Positions 37,481 through 51,772 of a DNA stretch of 64,000 nucleotides are shown piece after piece. Below the pieces are notes generated by a model. The model was not told the origin of the DNA, did no database searches, and saw nothing but the letters and a program-made list of their open reading frames with translations. Position numbers and translations under genes: made by a program. The stretch is from Chrysomallon squamiferum (lineage: Eukaryota > Mollusca > Gastropoda > Neomphalida > Peltospiridae). The stretch spans positions 5,132,059 through 5,196,058 of the forward strand of contig CM022678.1 of assembly GCA_012295275.1 (NCBI GenBank), given 5' to 3'. Numbering within the stretch: the stretch's first letter is position 1; each line of letters opens with the position of its first letter.

Positions 37481-39949
37481 ACAGTTGTGAAGGGTTAAGA
37501 TAGCTGCTTTAGAATATTTTACTGCAATATTTTGTCATTCTTTCACTTTGTAATAGGCAGTGTTAGGTCCACAAAAGCAACACAATATTAACTTGGATAT
37601 ATAGATAACTTTGTGTTGCCATTTATATATCCAGAGGTACACTTTTTAAGCTGGTAATAATACGTTGGTGCTATGACCTGATGATGAGCCACAGCTTCAT
37701 TGGTTGGGTACGTTTTAACTTCATCCAGTCATAGACCGTGGACGTTTAGAGAACTTTGTTACCATTTATGTATGCAATGGTACACTTTTAATCTGAACAT
37801 AGTGGAATATTGATACCATGATCCGTTCCTACATTGGCTGGTGTGTTTTCACTTAGTCCGGGGTTAGATTCTCTTGGAAGGTGTGCTTATGAATTAAATA
37901 AAGTTGTTAGCCTGATATTTATGAAGGGTTTTAAAGTGTGCACGCAGATGTATGAGCATGATCTTCTTTCAAGACTGTGATCAGATTTCACCCTGTAAAC
38001 CAATATGGATCCTGACTAGTGGTCGTTTATTGTAAATTACTTTTATTCCAGTATTTGGTATTATAAAGATCATACCAGATTAAATTGGCTGCGTGACTAT
38101 AAATACAGATTATGGTATTTGTTTAATTCTGAATCCGTTCTTTGTTTTAGAAACCCACCTAGTTCAGTATCGGCAGCCATTTTCCCTTTTTATTTATCTA
38201 TTAGTCGTTACTGATAGAAAGGCTGCTGCTATTACTTTTACTACTGTCACTACCATCCCTGCTGCTATTACCACTAATCCTACTACTACTACTTTCGCGA
38301 GAACTGCTACCTCTGCTGCTACAACGTACACAAACATTACAACTACCACCACTACTACAATTGCTACTACTATAACTATTAATGTTGCTAATATTTATGT
38401 CTCTCGTGTAAGGATTTTCCGTTGTAATTTGTAATTATTTATCTTAAAAAAGAAAATTAAGTAATATGTATATTGTTTATTCCTTTTGTCTGTAGCTAAA
38501 CATATTTAAACATAAACCAGGATTAAGGAAATAATTGTTAGGTTAGCTGTTAAAATTGGGTCATATGTAAATGTCAGACGTGTGTTCTCTCTGCTATCAG
38601 GTAATTGAATTGTTCCATTTTACTTCAGTATTGAAACCAAGGTCTCGTATCATCGAACATTTGCAAGGAATGAAACAAGACAGACACTGCCATGAAAACG
38701 TAGACATAACTGAAATGTTTTTCTTGACAATAAGAAAGAAACAAAGAAACAAAAGTTGGTAACATTATCAAGAATATTTTTGAACTAAAAAGTTCACTGA
38801 TTAGCGCCAGTTTGTTGTTCTACAATAGAATCTGTAACAATGAGTAACGTTTTCAATATTCGTTGGGCAGTTAATAAGTTTATCATGTTCGTGCAATTTT
38901 GAAACATTTCTCATACGCTCATACAATGATGGAAATACAGCTGATACTTGATCATGTATTTCAGAGAGCAGAATCGTATGAAGCAGCATACAGGACCATC
39001 AAACACACACAAACACACACACGGAGACAGACACACACAAACACATAACTGGCTGTATTGTATACAAGTAGAACATTGAATGATCAGCAGAATGAATCTT
39101 AATGTTTAGTGACATTAGCATTTTGCAAAAGAAAATAACGAAGCGGTGTACGTCAAAATGGAGGAGCAACAAAATAATCTTTTAACGCTTGTATCAAAGG
39201 AAACCATCTCCTGACGGGCTGGAAATCGAAACTGAAGATTCTAATTAGGATAAAGTCCAAACTTTGATGGGCAGCCTTAAAGAGGAAAACTCGATTCCTT
39301 CACTTTTGTGTGTGTATGCACATTCACTATTACTGACAAGGAGATGGCCCGGATGAGTATTATGGCACAGATAACTTGATAGATTCCAGTACAATAAATG
39401 CAGTTCAAATATCATCTTATTATTCTGCGTTCTCAAAGCCATGTTCCACAGATACAAATTTAGTGCAGAATATAAAGGGACATGCATATGGGTGTGTGTA
39501 TTTATTTTATGTGCAAAAATTGCCTCACAGGACACGCAAGATCATTATTTTAATTTGTATTAAATGAAGGGATAAAATGGAAGTCACAGGTATCAGCCAT
39601 CAGTAGGTTCTTTCCTGCTGGCTGGCAGGGAGACTGCTCTACAGGGCCGTTGACAAGTAAAGATCCTGTGAACCGCTACGCTATAGCTATGCGGCTTTGA
39701 CATTATAGCCATATTAAACAGATTTTAGAAACATCTGACACAAGAAACACGTGTCTGTCCGTTTGTTTCAAGGTTGAACAGTATTCTTGTATTATTCTTT
39801 TAATTATTAGTAATACGCGTTCCGTATTCACATTGTCAGCAATGTAACTGGATTGAGTTTAAAAAACAACCACAAAAAAAAAAAAAAACAAAAAACAAAC
39901 AACAAAAAAAAAGCAAAAAAGAGAAAACCCAATAATAATAATAATAATA

Positions 39950-40032
<83 letters not shown>

Positions 40033-40150
40033 TATGACGATAAGAACAAGAAAAAGAGCAACAACAATCACAATAACTTATGCCTCATTTACTGTTGTAT
40101 CACTACATTTGTATGTGTTTGTGTGTGTGTTTGTGTGTGTGTTAATGTTC
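37155..40150. other. Intergenic region E to F: shared 3' flank, repeat units, AAT tract
   Basis: No gene is supported. Bases 37,155-39,030 mirror the downstream flank of D. An (ATAC)n tract lies at 37,432-37,474. Bases 39,060-39,570 are the inverted copy of 19,930-20,430. Bases 39,735-39,865 (GTGTCTGTCCGTTTGTTTCA, ATACGCGTTCCGTATTCACA) recur inverted at 44,340-44,460 and 56,335-56,455. An AAT/ATT tract at 39,930-40,021 lies just 3' of F. Frames here are Thr-rich or Tyr-rich repeat translations. Confidence 0.65.
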
Positions 40151-40155
40151 AAAAG

Positions 40156-42263
40156 TTAATAGTTGACAAACCATTTGATGGCATGTTTAACAGAAAAGTG
40201 ACCGTCGTTTCTGCTTCCTCCTATACCTCTCTGAGAGACGTCGACATCACCTTGTGTAGTGACGACCATGTATTTCCAGAAGGCATCTTTCTTTATCTTT
40301 GAATTCCTTTGATCCCACTTCTTCAGTACTGACACCCTGAAGTAACTCGGCAGAAACCTCACCAGAAGGACCTAATTCCAGGTTACTAATCTTAAAGACC
40401 GTCCACTCCTGTTTGCCTTGTCCTCCATCTGGTTTCTGGTCTCCTCCACATGGTCTGCCGAGCCTGTCCCGCAGACATCCACCAGCATGTCGTTTCCTCG
40501 GAGTGTTTGAAGCTGGTTTGCTGTGACCAATTTCAATAGCCACGCGTACATCAGCGCCATTTTCAACAGCTGCTCTCAACTCGGCTTTCGATCCAAATAC
40601 TACATCGCCATTTATGTTAGTTGAAAAGACCTTTGTCCATGGTCGTGTATCAACAAACCATTTGATTGTTTTCTTTTCGTTTTCTTCACCAACGGAACCG
40701 CCGTCAAATAACATGTATCTACGTGTGGCCACCGTTCCTGTCGTGTGCGCCATCTGCCAGTGCCAAATTCCTCTGAATTTGTCATCAACTTTTTCATCAT
40801 AGAGACGATTCAAAAGCTGAGCTGACACCTGTCCCGATTTTATCCTCACGTTGTCCGCCTCAATCGAGAAGTTTCCCATAACGACCTTCACCCTGTGTCC
40901 CAGTTTAATGGCAGAAACCAGATCCGAAAGAGACCCGCCTACTCCATGACCATTTTCATCATTCATAAACACGTGTCTCCAGCAAGATTCCGTGTACCAG
41001 TTCGCAGGCATAGACATATTGCTTTGGAAAAAAATCGGTTAACCTGGATTCCAATAGTTTTACTCAGTGTGTCCGCTTGCATATATGTCCAAAAGCCCCA
41101 GGATGGATTCTGACTGAACATAATATCCCAGACAATTTGGCAGACACCAAGTCCATCCTCAGTAACTTTTATATTTCGACACGGTCCCACATAAGAACGA
41201 AACCAGACTGCTCTGACGTCGTGTCCAGATGCAACCGATGAGATTAATTTATCTAATGAGCCACTAGATACTGTCCCATCTCTAGAGTTCTGAAGTACCA
41301 GCGAAAAGCAGGATGATTCCTTAACAAACCACTGAATTCGTGTCGTATAGTAGTTCTGGCTTATTACCGTGTAGTTGTCAACATTGTACCTTGTTTCTGT
41401 TATCTGTCCCCGTGTAGTTAATGTTAGGAGACGGTGATACGGTTCTTCTTCAAAGGTGCTCCAGCTAGCCTTACTTGCATAGGATGCTGACTGAGAATAG
41501 ATCATCTTAGACAAAGGGAAACTAGTGTCGCAGTTACCAAGGAAACCGTCTTGTTCTAAAGATGGAATTAGATATTTGACAGGTTCCCCCTGTTTGACAG
41601 CATTATAAAGATCGTTATAGCTGCCAGAAACTGCAGCTCCTTTGTCGTCGTTCTCGTAAACCTTACGCCATCGACTGTCGCAGAATTCTGGAAAAAGAAA
41701 AGTCATTCGTTAACATAATTAGACATATATCATTTCATGTAGGGAACTATTTTTTAGCAAAGTGGGCGTCATTATCATTAAGTCCAAGAGGTTATATGAA
41801 ACTGATGATAAGAACTAAAATGTTTAGTAAATAAATAAATAATATAGTACTATTTCACCGTATTATCAAAATGTTTATTTCAGTTTTCCCTTAACAGTGA
41901 GACGATGGCAATACCTATTAAGATCTAAGTATTCCGCATTACGTAACTTTACTGTCTTATATTGATAAATATATAAGTAATTATAAAAGTGAGAAATAGA
42001 AAATCCTTTCATACTTTATACCCTTCGTTCTTCTTTTTCTCTTCTTTTTTCTTCCCAACATCACGCTTTAATTGGTGCCCTGTGTCTATGACAGCTTTTT
42101 GTAACTTACAGCTTAACAATATGCAACTTAAAAGCATAGTAAATATTAAAGTGAGAAAGAAAAAAGTAATGATATTCTTACCACATTGTTCTGCAACTGC
42201 TGTTGCTGTTGTGAATATAAGTAGAAGTTTCGCTAAGAATGGTAGATTTGAAACATGCTTCAT
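40156..42263 (-). pseudogene. Copy F: subfamily I gene with frameshifts and a nonsense codon
   Basis: The minus-strand exons are 42,263-42,182 and 41,687-40,156. Repeats 1 and 2 are open from the CEFC junction until a one-base deletion in an A/T run at about 41,091-41,094 (G keeps five bases where F has four). A TAA replaces a Tyr codon at 41,039-41,041 in the ancestral frame. Repeat 3 and the start of repeat 4 are open, with a shortened Gly/Cys-rich insert (GGCLRDRLGRPCGGDQKP). A one-base insertion at about 40,297-40,300 shifts the last 50 codons, which end in WFVNY at 40,156. No AATAAA is seen within about 100 bases of the stop. Promoter and signal exon are intact. At least three lesions make this a genuine pseudogene. 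Confidence 0.85.
42182..42263 (-). CDS. Signal-peptide exon of copy F
   Basis: The minus strand reads acceptor GTTTTAG, ACTGAGTTCATT, then ATG. It encodes 27 residues beginning MKHVSNLPFLAK and ending AEQC, in phase 1 at donor GTAAG. The exon spans 42,182-42,275. Confidence 0.8.
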
Positions 42264-42285
42264 AATGAACTCAGTCTAAAACAGA

Positions 42286-42397
<112 letters not shown>

Positions 42398-42753
42398 AAT
42401 TGAAAAGAAAATACGAGTAATGGTTCAAATTACAAGCAGAAAATTAAAATAATCGTCATATTAATTGTGCAAACGTTTTATGTGTTCCCTCAGAATAAGG
42501 TTGGAATCACAGGGTAATGGATGATAGGGAAATTACTTAACTGAAAGTCAAAATAAATTGAAAAAATACTTTTGTTTTAACAAATACAAAACCTATATAT
42601 GTATTGACTGATTTGTCAGAATAGTACATGAAAAGCTATAGACGAGACTGTTAATACGTTCCTTATCATCTTTCTTTCTATAATCAGAATACAAAGATTC
42701 AGTTAAATAGTTTGCTAGAGATGAGCAATGTGAATAGGATATCTTAGACTTAC

Positions 42754-42785
42754 CTTTGTCCTGCTCAGTATGTTTTCTCTTCAAA
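42754..42785 (-). other. Non-coding first exon of copy F (5' UTR)
   Basis: The minus strand reads TTTGAAGAGAAAACATACTG, AGCAGGACAAAG, then donor GTAAGT. Confidence 0.65.
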
Positions 42786-42881
42786 TGTGACAAATTATTT
42801 GATGCTACCAAATTTATAAAGGATATTCAGATCAGCTGACAGTTTGTTTGTGTGTTAAATCACAGCTTGTAGTTGCAACAT
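42786..42881 (-). promoter_or_regulatory. Proximal promoter of copy F: conserved box plus TATA
   Basis: On the minus strand, ATGTTGCAACTACAAGCTG and TGATTT lie at 42,857-42,881, and TATAAATT at 42,811-42,818. Confidence 0.75.
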
Positions 42882-42899
42882 TTTTGATTTAGGTAGTTG

Positions 42900-43017
42900 A
42901 TCTCTTCAAAAGTGACAAATTATTTAATTGTACTAAGTTCATAAAAAAAAGTAATAAAACATAGAAATCAGCTAGGAATTAGTTTTTGTGTTAAATCTCA
43001 GCTTGTAGTTACAACAT
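42900..43017 (-). promoter_or_regulatory. Second, duplicated promoter module upstream of F
   Basis: A second copy of the box (ATGTTGTAACTACAAGCTG and AGATTT on the minus strand, 42,993-43,017), the intervening AACACAAAAAC, a degraded TATA (TTTATGAAC) and the TTGTCAC..TTGAAGAG first-exon start lie directly upstream of the proximal module. It lacks the donor. This is a tandem duplication of about 140 bases, not present upstream of G. Confidence 0.65.
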
Positions 43018-43019
43018 TT

Positions 43020-44305
43020 GTGATTTAGTAAGTTGTCCTAAACTTTGAATGAATCTGTTTCATTTTATAAATCAATAATAGTAATATATATATATATATA
43101 TATTTTTCAAATTCATGATCAACCTTTTCTAATAATAAAGTCTGACAATACTGTAAGACGCCATGGAATATATGTGTGTCAGTGTACGTTATAGCTATTT
43201 AACCGTGAACTATTCAGTTGTATGACAAAATTACCTATATGTTGAAAAAAATCTAGAAAATCAATACATTAAAATAAAACCCTACAATTCCAAACTGTAT
43301 TTCAAACTCAAACATGTCTTTTATGCCTTGTGACTATACTAAACTTTTAACAAGAGGGCGCATTTTAATTATTATTATTATTCTTTTTTTTTTTTTTTTT
43401 TTTTTTTTGATTACTGCATTTATTCGAATTTGCCCTCAATTTATTTTTTAGAGCAAAAGGTTATGTATGCGTATTATACACTAGGCGTAAAAGTTATTAA
43501 TTTTTACAGCTAAATGCACAGCACTGCAATGGAACGAATATTTTGGCTGTTAAGAAGTAGATTCCACTGGGCAAAAGGTATCTCGCTTGTTTTTGAATCG
43601 CATCTCTCACCCGTTTGTTTATGACCATTCACTGGGAAAAAAAATTACTCCTATCTCTTCCATCTAAATTTAATAAAATAAATACTTAAATGTATCAAAC
43701 AGATTGAGTTTTGCATATTTTAGACTATGTTCTGCAACTGCTTTAGTGTTTTCCGTGGGTACAAAAGGTCTGAAAATGCTTGTACTACGTCATGTTTTAC
43801 GTCCCAAATTAGTTTTTATTTTTTCCACAAATCAATAAAATGGATGACTTTTAAACGAGATAACGTTTGTTTGGTAAGTAAATTTCAAAACGAAGCCTGT
43901 AACAGACGTTACTTTAATGTTTTTTTCACGGCAGTATACTTTGATGATATTCCAATTCGACATAAATTTCTGAAAATATTAAAGACACCTGACTCGTGTA
44001 TAATCAATATTTTTGAAATATGCTTCATTTCTTTGACCCTTGGAGTCACCTTCCAGTGAATACACCACAGGAGTTATTCCCCTTGTCACATACATTCATA
44101 GACACACACACACACAGACGTACATACTCGAAAATTCGAAACGAATGAAACAGGATGAAAATGAGGAAGTAATTGATATGTTCTTCTTGACTGCTAATGA
44201 CGTTACGATACTAGTAGTAATACAACTATAATTATTATTATTATTATTATTGAGTTTTGTCTTTTTTGCTTTTTTGTTTTTTCTTGTTTGTTTGTTGTTG
44301 TTGTG

Positions 44306-44339
<34 letters not shown>

Positions 44340-45290
44340 TCAGTCCAGTTACATTGCTGACAATGTGAATACGGAACGCGTATTACTAATAATTAAAAGA
44401 ATAATACGAGAATACTGCTCAACGTTGAAACAAACGGACAGACACGTGTTTCGTGCAAACTTTAAAGACCCTTCATAAATACCATGCTAACAACTTTATT
44501 TAATTTATAAGCACACCTTCCAAGACAATCTAACCCCTGACTAAGTCAAAACACACCAGCCAATGTAGGAACGGATCATGGTATCAATATTCCACTATTT
44601 TCAGATTAAAAGTGTACCATTGCATACATAAATGGTAACAAAGTTCTCTAAACGTCCACGGTCTATCACTGGATAAAGTTAAAACGTACCCAAGCAATGA
44701 AGCTGTGGCTCATCATCAGGTCATACCAGCAACGTATTATTACCAGCTTAAAAAGCGTACCTCTGGATATATAAATGGCAACACAAAGTTATCTATATAT
44801 CCAAGTTAATGTTGTATTGTTTTTGTGTACCTATCACTGCCTATTACAAAGTAAAAGAATGACAAAATATTGCAGTAAAATATTCTAAAGCAGCTATCTT
44901 AACCCTTCACAACTGATATACATACATGTATGTATGTATGTATGTATGTATGTATGTATGTATGTATGTATGTGTATGTATGTATGTGTGTATATATAAA
45001 CAATAAATACAAGTGTTTTGTTCGTGTACGAGAATCTGCGTGTGTGGCTCAGATTAAGAGTGACTGAAATTTAATCAGGAACAAAAAAAGAACAAATAAC
45101 TAATTTGTACCAGACTATCATTCAGTGAACGTCTTTTCTGCAATTAAAGAGAATGCGAATGAATTATATAATTTGATAGCTGTCAGCTGACGTAATACTA
45201 ACAATTTTAATTATGACTATAATGTCGAAGAGTCCGACGAAAAGTATTTGAATAAAAATGAAAATATTGAAAATAAGTATTTTGTATTTT
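43020..45290. other. Intergenic region F to H: 5' flank of F and 3' flank of H
   Basis: No gene is supported. Bases 43,020-44,030 are the 5' flank of F, repeated upstream of G at 52,255-53,220. A 110-codon frame here is shifted at its N-terminus in the G block, which argues against coding. Bases 44,030-44,220 hold dispersed repeats. Bases 44,340-45,290 are shared with 56,335-57,280, and from 44,460 on also with 26,985-27,800 (3' flank of subfamily II). A (TATG)n tract lies at 44,926-44,990. Confidence 0.65.
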
Positions 45291-45292
45291 AT

Positions 45293-45298
45293 TTTATT
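45293..45298 (-). terminator. Polyadenylation signal AATAAA of copy H
   Basis: AATAAA on the minus strand lies 35 bases after the stop, conserved with D, E and I. Confidence 0.75.
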
Positions 45299-45332
45299 AA
45301 TACTTTCGTCAGCTTGCGAGCCGTTTTCAAAG

Positions 45333-47450
45333 TTAATAGTTGACAAACCAGTTGACAGCTTGCTTTACAGAGAAGTGTCCTTCGTCTGCTTCCTTCCCTA
45401 CACGAATCTGAGAGATGTCGACATTTCCTTGTGTGGTGACGATCATGAAACGCCAGAAAGGTTGATCTTTGATCTTGAATTCAGCAGACCCGACTGGTTC
45501 AGTACTGACACTCTGACCTAACTCGGCAGAAACTTCTCCAGAAGGACCTAGCAGAAGACTGTCTGCCTTGAACACCAACCATCCTTTTTCCACACAGTCA
45601 TTCGAACTGCCGTGACTTCCAGCGGATCCGCGGTGTCTGCCCCACCAAGAAAGACCTCCTGTCTCCCACCAGCCAACATGTCTTTTACTTGGGCTATTTG
45701 CGTTGACGTTGTCATAGTCTACCTGCAGCGCCACTCGAACCTGAGCTCCATTTTGTATTGCTTTCTTCAACTCGACCTTCGATCCAAACGTTAGATCACC
45801 ATTTTTGTTCGTTGATAAAATCTTCGTCCATGGTCGCGTGTCCACAAACCAGCTGATTGTTTTCTTTTCCGTTGTTTGATCAACAAAAGTACCGTTAAAG
45901 AACGTAAGTTTTAGCATGTTAACTGTCCCAGTTGTGTGCGCTATCTGCCAGAGCCTAATACGTTTATTTTCAACTGTATTATCATCATTCTGATAAATAC
46001 GATCGAGCATTTGTACGGAGACATGTCCCGACTTCGTCCTTACGTTACTTGCCTCCACGGAATAGTTTCCCATTATAATTTTCACTCTGTGTCCACTCTG
46101 AACTGCAGAAACAAGTTCAGAAAGAAACCCATCTTGTTCTTTTCCATCTTCGTCGTGCGTTAATACGTGTCGCCAGCAAGAGTCCGCATACCAATGTGTT
46201 GGATGTGTATTAGTTAGATTCCCTAATGAATTCAAAATATTAAATAAATAAAAAGAGTTATTAAACTGATTAGCGGATATGTCTATGAAATACCAAACTG
46301 GTTTCAAAGCAAGGAAGAAATACAGAGTAGCAGGAGAAGCTGTCTGGTGACCTAAAATATCTTCATCCGTGGTAATTTCGGTAGCATGTAGACTGAACAC
46401 GAAGATCACAAAAGAAATTGTAATGTCATGACCATTTAGCACAGAGTCAGTAAGCGCCGTTTTGCTTTCCTTTATTGCTTCTTCGGTAAACTCTGTAGGA
46501 GAAAGAAGCTGGCGACATGAGGACTTCTTAGTAAACCATTGGATTCCCTCAGAAGAGAATTTAGTATTTATCCATTCGTTCGTGTCCACTTTGTAATACT
46601 GTTCCACATAAACTCCCGACGTGGAAACTTCGAAGAAGCGAAAATAGATATCGTCTGTAAAAGTATTCCAGAAGTTATTATTCACATATGTGCTCGACAC
46701 TGACAAAATGTGTCCATTAGAAATGTAATAAAACGCTGTATCTCCAATGTAGCCTTCAGTGGCCCAAGATGGAATCAGAAACCTAATTGGATCACTATTA
46801 GACACAGCAAGCTTGAGATCCTCAAGCGATCCGCTAACTGCATTACCTTTGTCGTCGTTCTCGTAGATCTTGTACCATGGACTGTCACATGTGTCTGAAA
46901 AATGAAATTACTTCTAATGTATTTTTAACTGAGTTAGGTATATTGTGTGTGTGTGTTTTATGGTTAATATTTAAGGTGAAGTAATTTATATTCTGTTTGT
47001 GTTGACCAGCTAAAATCTGAATATCGCCGCCCGATCTCGAAACAACACGAACATGATAATGAAAAAAAAAAAAAAAAAAAAAAAAAATTAAATAAAATAA
47101 GAACAAAGTAAAATATACTACTACTGCTACTATTGCTACTATTTCTACTACTATTTCTACAACAAATAACAATTATAATAATATGAATATGCGTAATAAG
47201 AATAATATAATAAAATCAAGACTACAAATCAAATTTAAGAAAACCGATTATTTGATATCGAGTTGAATCGCTTTATGTGTACAGCATATATCCAGACAAT
47301 CATTAAAAAATTACAACAGAGAATTTTAAAGTAAATAAACCAGTAGATACACATACCACATGTGGTTGGAATAGTTCCTCTTGTAGACACAACAGAAATA
47401 ATAAATACCACATAGTGCAAGATGACTGTAGTAGAAAACATCTCCATCAT
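45333..47450 (-). CDS. Copy H: intact four-repeat WFV secreted protein, subfamily II (551 aa)
   Basis: The CDS joins 47,450-47,357 and 46,894-45,333 (1656 nt), with no lesion. Intron 2 is 462 bases, longer than in D because of an internal insertion with a poly-A and ACT-rich tract. Domain order equals D: signal peptide, CDTC junction, repeat 1 closing QWFTKKSSC, repeat 2 (HATEITTDEDI), repeat 3 (SCWRHV, HTTGTV, WFVDTR), and repeat 4 with the Trp/Gly/His insert (GWWETGGLSWWG), then GPSGEVSAELGQ and terminal WFVNY. It is nearly identical to I over most of its length; visible differences cluster in repeat 2. Promoter, first exon and AATAAA are intact, so it is probably functional. Role unknown. 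Confidence 0.88.
47357..47450 (-). CDS. Signal-peptide exon of copy H
   Basis: The minus strand reads acceptor TTTTTCCAG, TACCATTTTCAT, then ATGATGGAGATG. It encodes 31 residues beginning MMEMFSTTVILH and ending TTC, in phase 1 at donor GTATG. The exon spans 47,357-47,462. Confidence 0.87.
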
Positions 47451-48004
47451 ATGAAAATGGTACTGGAAAAACAATACAGATCGTTATTCAAATATAATGA
47501 ATTTAACTTACAAGCATGAATTATAAGGATGTATATAAAGGTTACATTTAAAGACGAGCGTAATATTCTTCTTTGTTTATTTATATGTTTGTTTGTTTAC
47601 TTATCTTATCTGACATAAGTAATAATAATCTCTTGAGCTTGTAAACTGTTCATGCGCTGCTTTGTAATAACAGTAACGATAATCAGAACACAAATTTACA
47701 TATAATTAACTGACTAAAATCAAGTAATATTACTAGCTAAATAATATATCAGTTTAATTACGAGTTACCAAAGTGTTCGTTACTGAGCGAGGTTTAAATG
47801 GTCGCTAGACAGTCGACCAGATAAATTGTTTTGAATTCTTCTTTTCTTAGAAATTTTGGCACAAAATTATTTGACTCCCCTTTCCACTAAAACAGCGTAG
47901 AAAACGACCAATTCACAGATGTACCTCTTGATCTAGTATGAGTTTTACTAGAAATTAATGTATAATGTATCAACAATATCATACACCTACGCATATCAAA
48001 CACA

Positions 48005-48050
<46 letters not shown>

Positions 48051-48078
48051 CTCTTAGATCTGAACAAATGAGACGTAC

Positions 48079-48110
48079 CTGTCGAGTATGCAGACGATTC
48101 TCTTCCAATG
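48079..48110 (-). other. Non-coding first exon of copy H (5' UTR)
   Basis: GGAAGAGAATCGTCTGCATA, CTCGACAG, then donor GTACGT on the minus strand. Confidence 0.65.
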
Positions 48111-48203
48111 TGACAAATGTGTTCACTGTATTCTATTTATACAAATATCAAAAACAGTTTGAAATTTGTTTTTGTTAGAAATCACAGCCTGTAGTCGGAA
48201 CAT
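48111..48203 (-). promoter_or_regulatory. Promoter of copy H: subfamily II box plus TATA
   Basis: On the minus strand, ATGTTCCGACTACAGGCTG and TGATTT lie at 48,179-48,203, and TATAAATAG at 48,133-48,141. A (CA)n tract lies in intron 1 at about 48,000-48,047. Confidence 0.75.
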
Positions 48204-50165
<1,962 letters not shown>

Positions 50166-50170
50166 AATAA

Positions 50171-51678
50171 GAAGTTTCCCATAACGACCTTCACCCTGTG
50201 TCCAAGTTAAATGGCAGAAATCAGATCCGAAAGAGACCCGTCTACTCCTTGACCATTTTCATCATTCGTAAACATGTGTCTCCAGCAAGATTCCGAGTAC
50301 CAGTTCGCAGACATAGACATATTGCTTTGGAAAAGAAACGGGTAACCTGGATTCCAATAGTTTTCCTCAGAGTGTCCGCTTGCATATATGTCCAAAAAGC
50401 CCCAGGATGGATTCTGACTGTACATTATATCCCAGAAAATTTGGCCCACTCCAAGTCCATCCTCAGTAACTTTTATATTTCGACACGGTTAGGAGACGGT
50501 GATACGGTTCTTCTTCAAAGGTGCTCCAGCTAGCCTTACTTGCATAGGATGCTGACTGAGAATAGATCATCTTAGACAAAGGAAAACTGGTGTCGCAGTT
50601 ACCAAGGAAGCCTTCTTGTCCTAAAGATGGAATTAGGTATTTGACAGGTTCCCCCTGTTTGACAGCATTATAAATATCGTTATAGCTGCCAGAAACTGCA
50701 GCTCCTTTGTCGTCGTTCTCGTAAACCTTACGCCATCGACTGTCGCAGAATTCTGTAAAAAAGAAAAGTCATTGGTTAACATAATTAGATGCGTATCATT
50801 TGATGTAGGGAATGATTTTTTAGCAAAATGGGCGTCGTTTCATTAAGTTCAAGAGGATATATGATATAGATGATAAGAACTAAAATGTTTAGTACAAAGC
50901 ATTAGATAAGAATAATATTCGTATACTCTGCTGAATTTCTGCATCTCACAGTTGGAGTTATGAAGTCCCAGTTCTTTGAATACACTGGTACGTATATTTT
51001 TCATTACTATTATTTGTGTTGTTGTTGTTGTTGTAGCTGTTGAACTTTGTGATCCCGTACTCGCGGAGGTCTCACAATTACAGAAAACTGGTGTTGCCCA
51101 AATAAATGGAATACTTAGAGGTTATGCTACGTCATTAATTAACAGTGAATATTGAAAAACGAAAATTAAATAAAATATCATGAAATGAACTAAAAATATA
51201 TGAAGAAATGTAGAAAGAAACCATGTAAATGAGTCAAAACTTTAGATAAATAAATAGTATAGTACTATTTCACAGTATTATCAAAATGTTTATTTCAGTT
51301 TTCCCTTAACAGTGAGACGATGGCAATACCTATTAAGATCTAAGTATTCCGCATTACGTAACTTTGCTGACTTATAACGAAAAATATACAAGCAAATATA
51401 AAAGTGAGAAATAGAAAATCCTTTCATACTTTATACCCTTTGTTCTTCTTTTTCTCTTCTTTTTTCTTCCCAACATCACGCTTTAATTGGTGCCCAGTGT
51501 CTATGACAGCTTTTTGTAACTTACAGCTTAACAATATGCGATTTAAAAGCATAGTAAATATTAAAGTGAGAAAGAAAAAAGTAATGATATTCTTACCACA
51601 TTGTTCTGCAACTGCTGTTGAGGTTGTGAATATAAGTAGAAGTTTCGCTAAGAATGGTAGATTTGAAACACGCTTCAT
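50171..51678 (-). pseudogene. Copy G: truncated, internally deleted subfamily I gene
   Basis: The minus-strand signal exon is at 51,678-51,597; the main-exon remnant is 50,752-50,171. The main exon starts correctly (AATTCTGCGACAG) but loses about 240 bases of repeats 1-2: F continues GACACGGTCCCAC, G jumps to GACACGGTTAGGAG near 50,488. It resumes through CWRHMFTNDENG and ends abruptly in repeat 3 at 50,171, next to a TA/AAAT tract. A one-base deletion near 50,206 is also present relative to F. The acceptor of the signal exon is mutated from TTTTAG to TTTAAA (AG lost). The copy cannot make the family protein. Confidence 0.85.
51597..51678 (-). CDS. Signal-peptide exon of copy G (acceptor lost)
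   Basis: It encodes 27 residues beginning MKRVSNLPFLAK and ending AEQC, with donor GTAAG intact. The upstream acceptor dinucleotide is AA instead of AG, so normal inclusion is unlikely. Confidence 0.6.
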
Positions 51679-51698
51679 AATGAACTCAGTTTAAACAG

Positions 51699-51701
<3 letters not shown>

Positions 51702-51770
<69 letters not shown>
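51702..51770. repeat. (ATT)n microsatellite next to the G signal exon
   Basis: About 69 bases of ATT against 108 at the equivalent site in F, so this tract is polymorphic between duplicate blocks. Confidence 0.95.

Positions 51771-51772
<2 letters not shown>

Larger units (their letters stand above)
34740..39030. repeat. Right arm of the inverted duplication (contains E)
   Basis: This is the reverse-orientation partner of 25,888-29,716. It comprises the signal exon, main exon, 3' UTR and about 1.9 kb of downstream flank, including AACGTATTATTACCAGCTTA read in reverse and the segment around 38,790-38,990. Confidence 0.75.

Noticed and set aside
38093-38434. A 113-codon Thr-rich frame present in both inverted arms (also 26,484-26,825, minus)
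   Set aside because: Most of it lies over a degenerate ACT/GTA tract. The two arms are close duplicates, so a shared frame is expected by chance.
43727-44059. A 110-codon frame duplicated upstream of F and G (52,966-53,214)
   Set aside because: A one-base difference shifts the N-terminal part between the two copies, and similar DNA upstream of D and H is not open. It is a conserved 5' flank rather than a gene.
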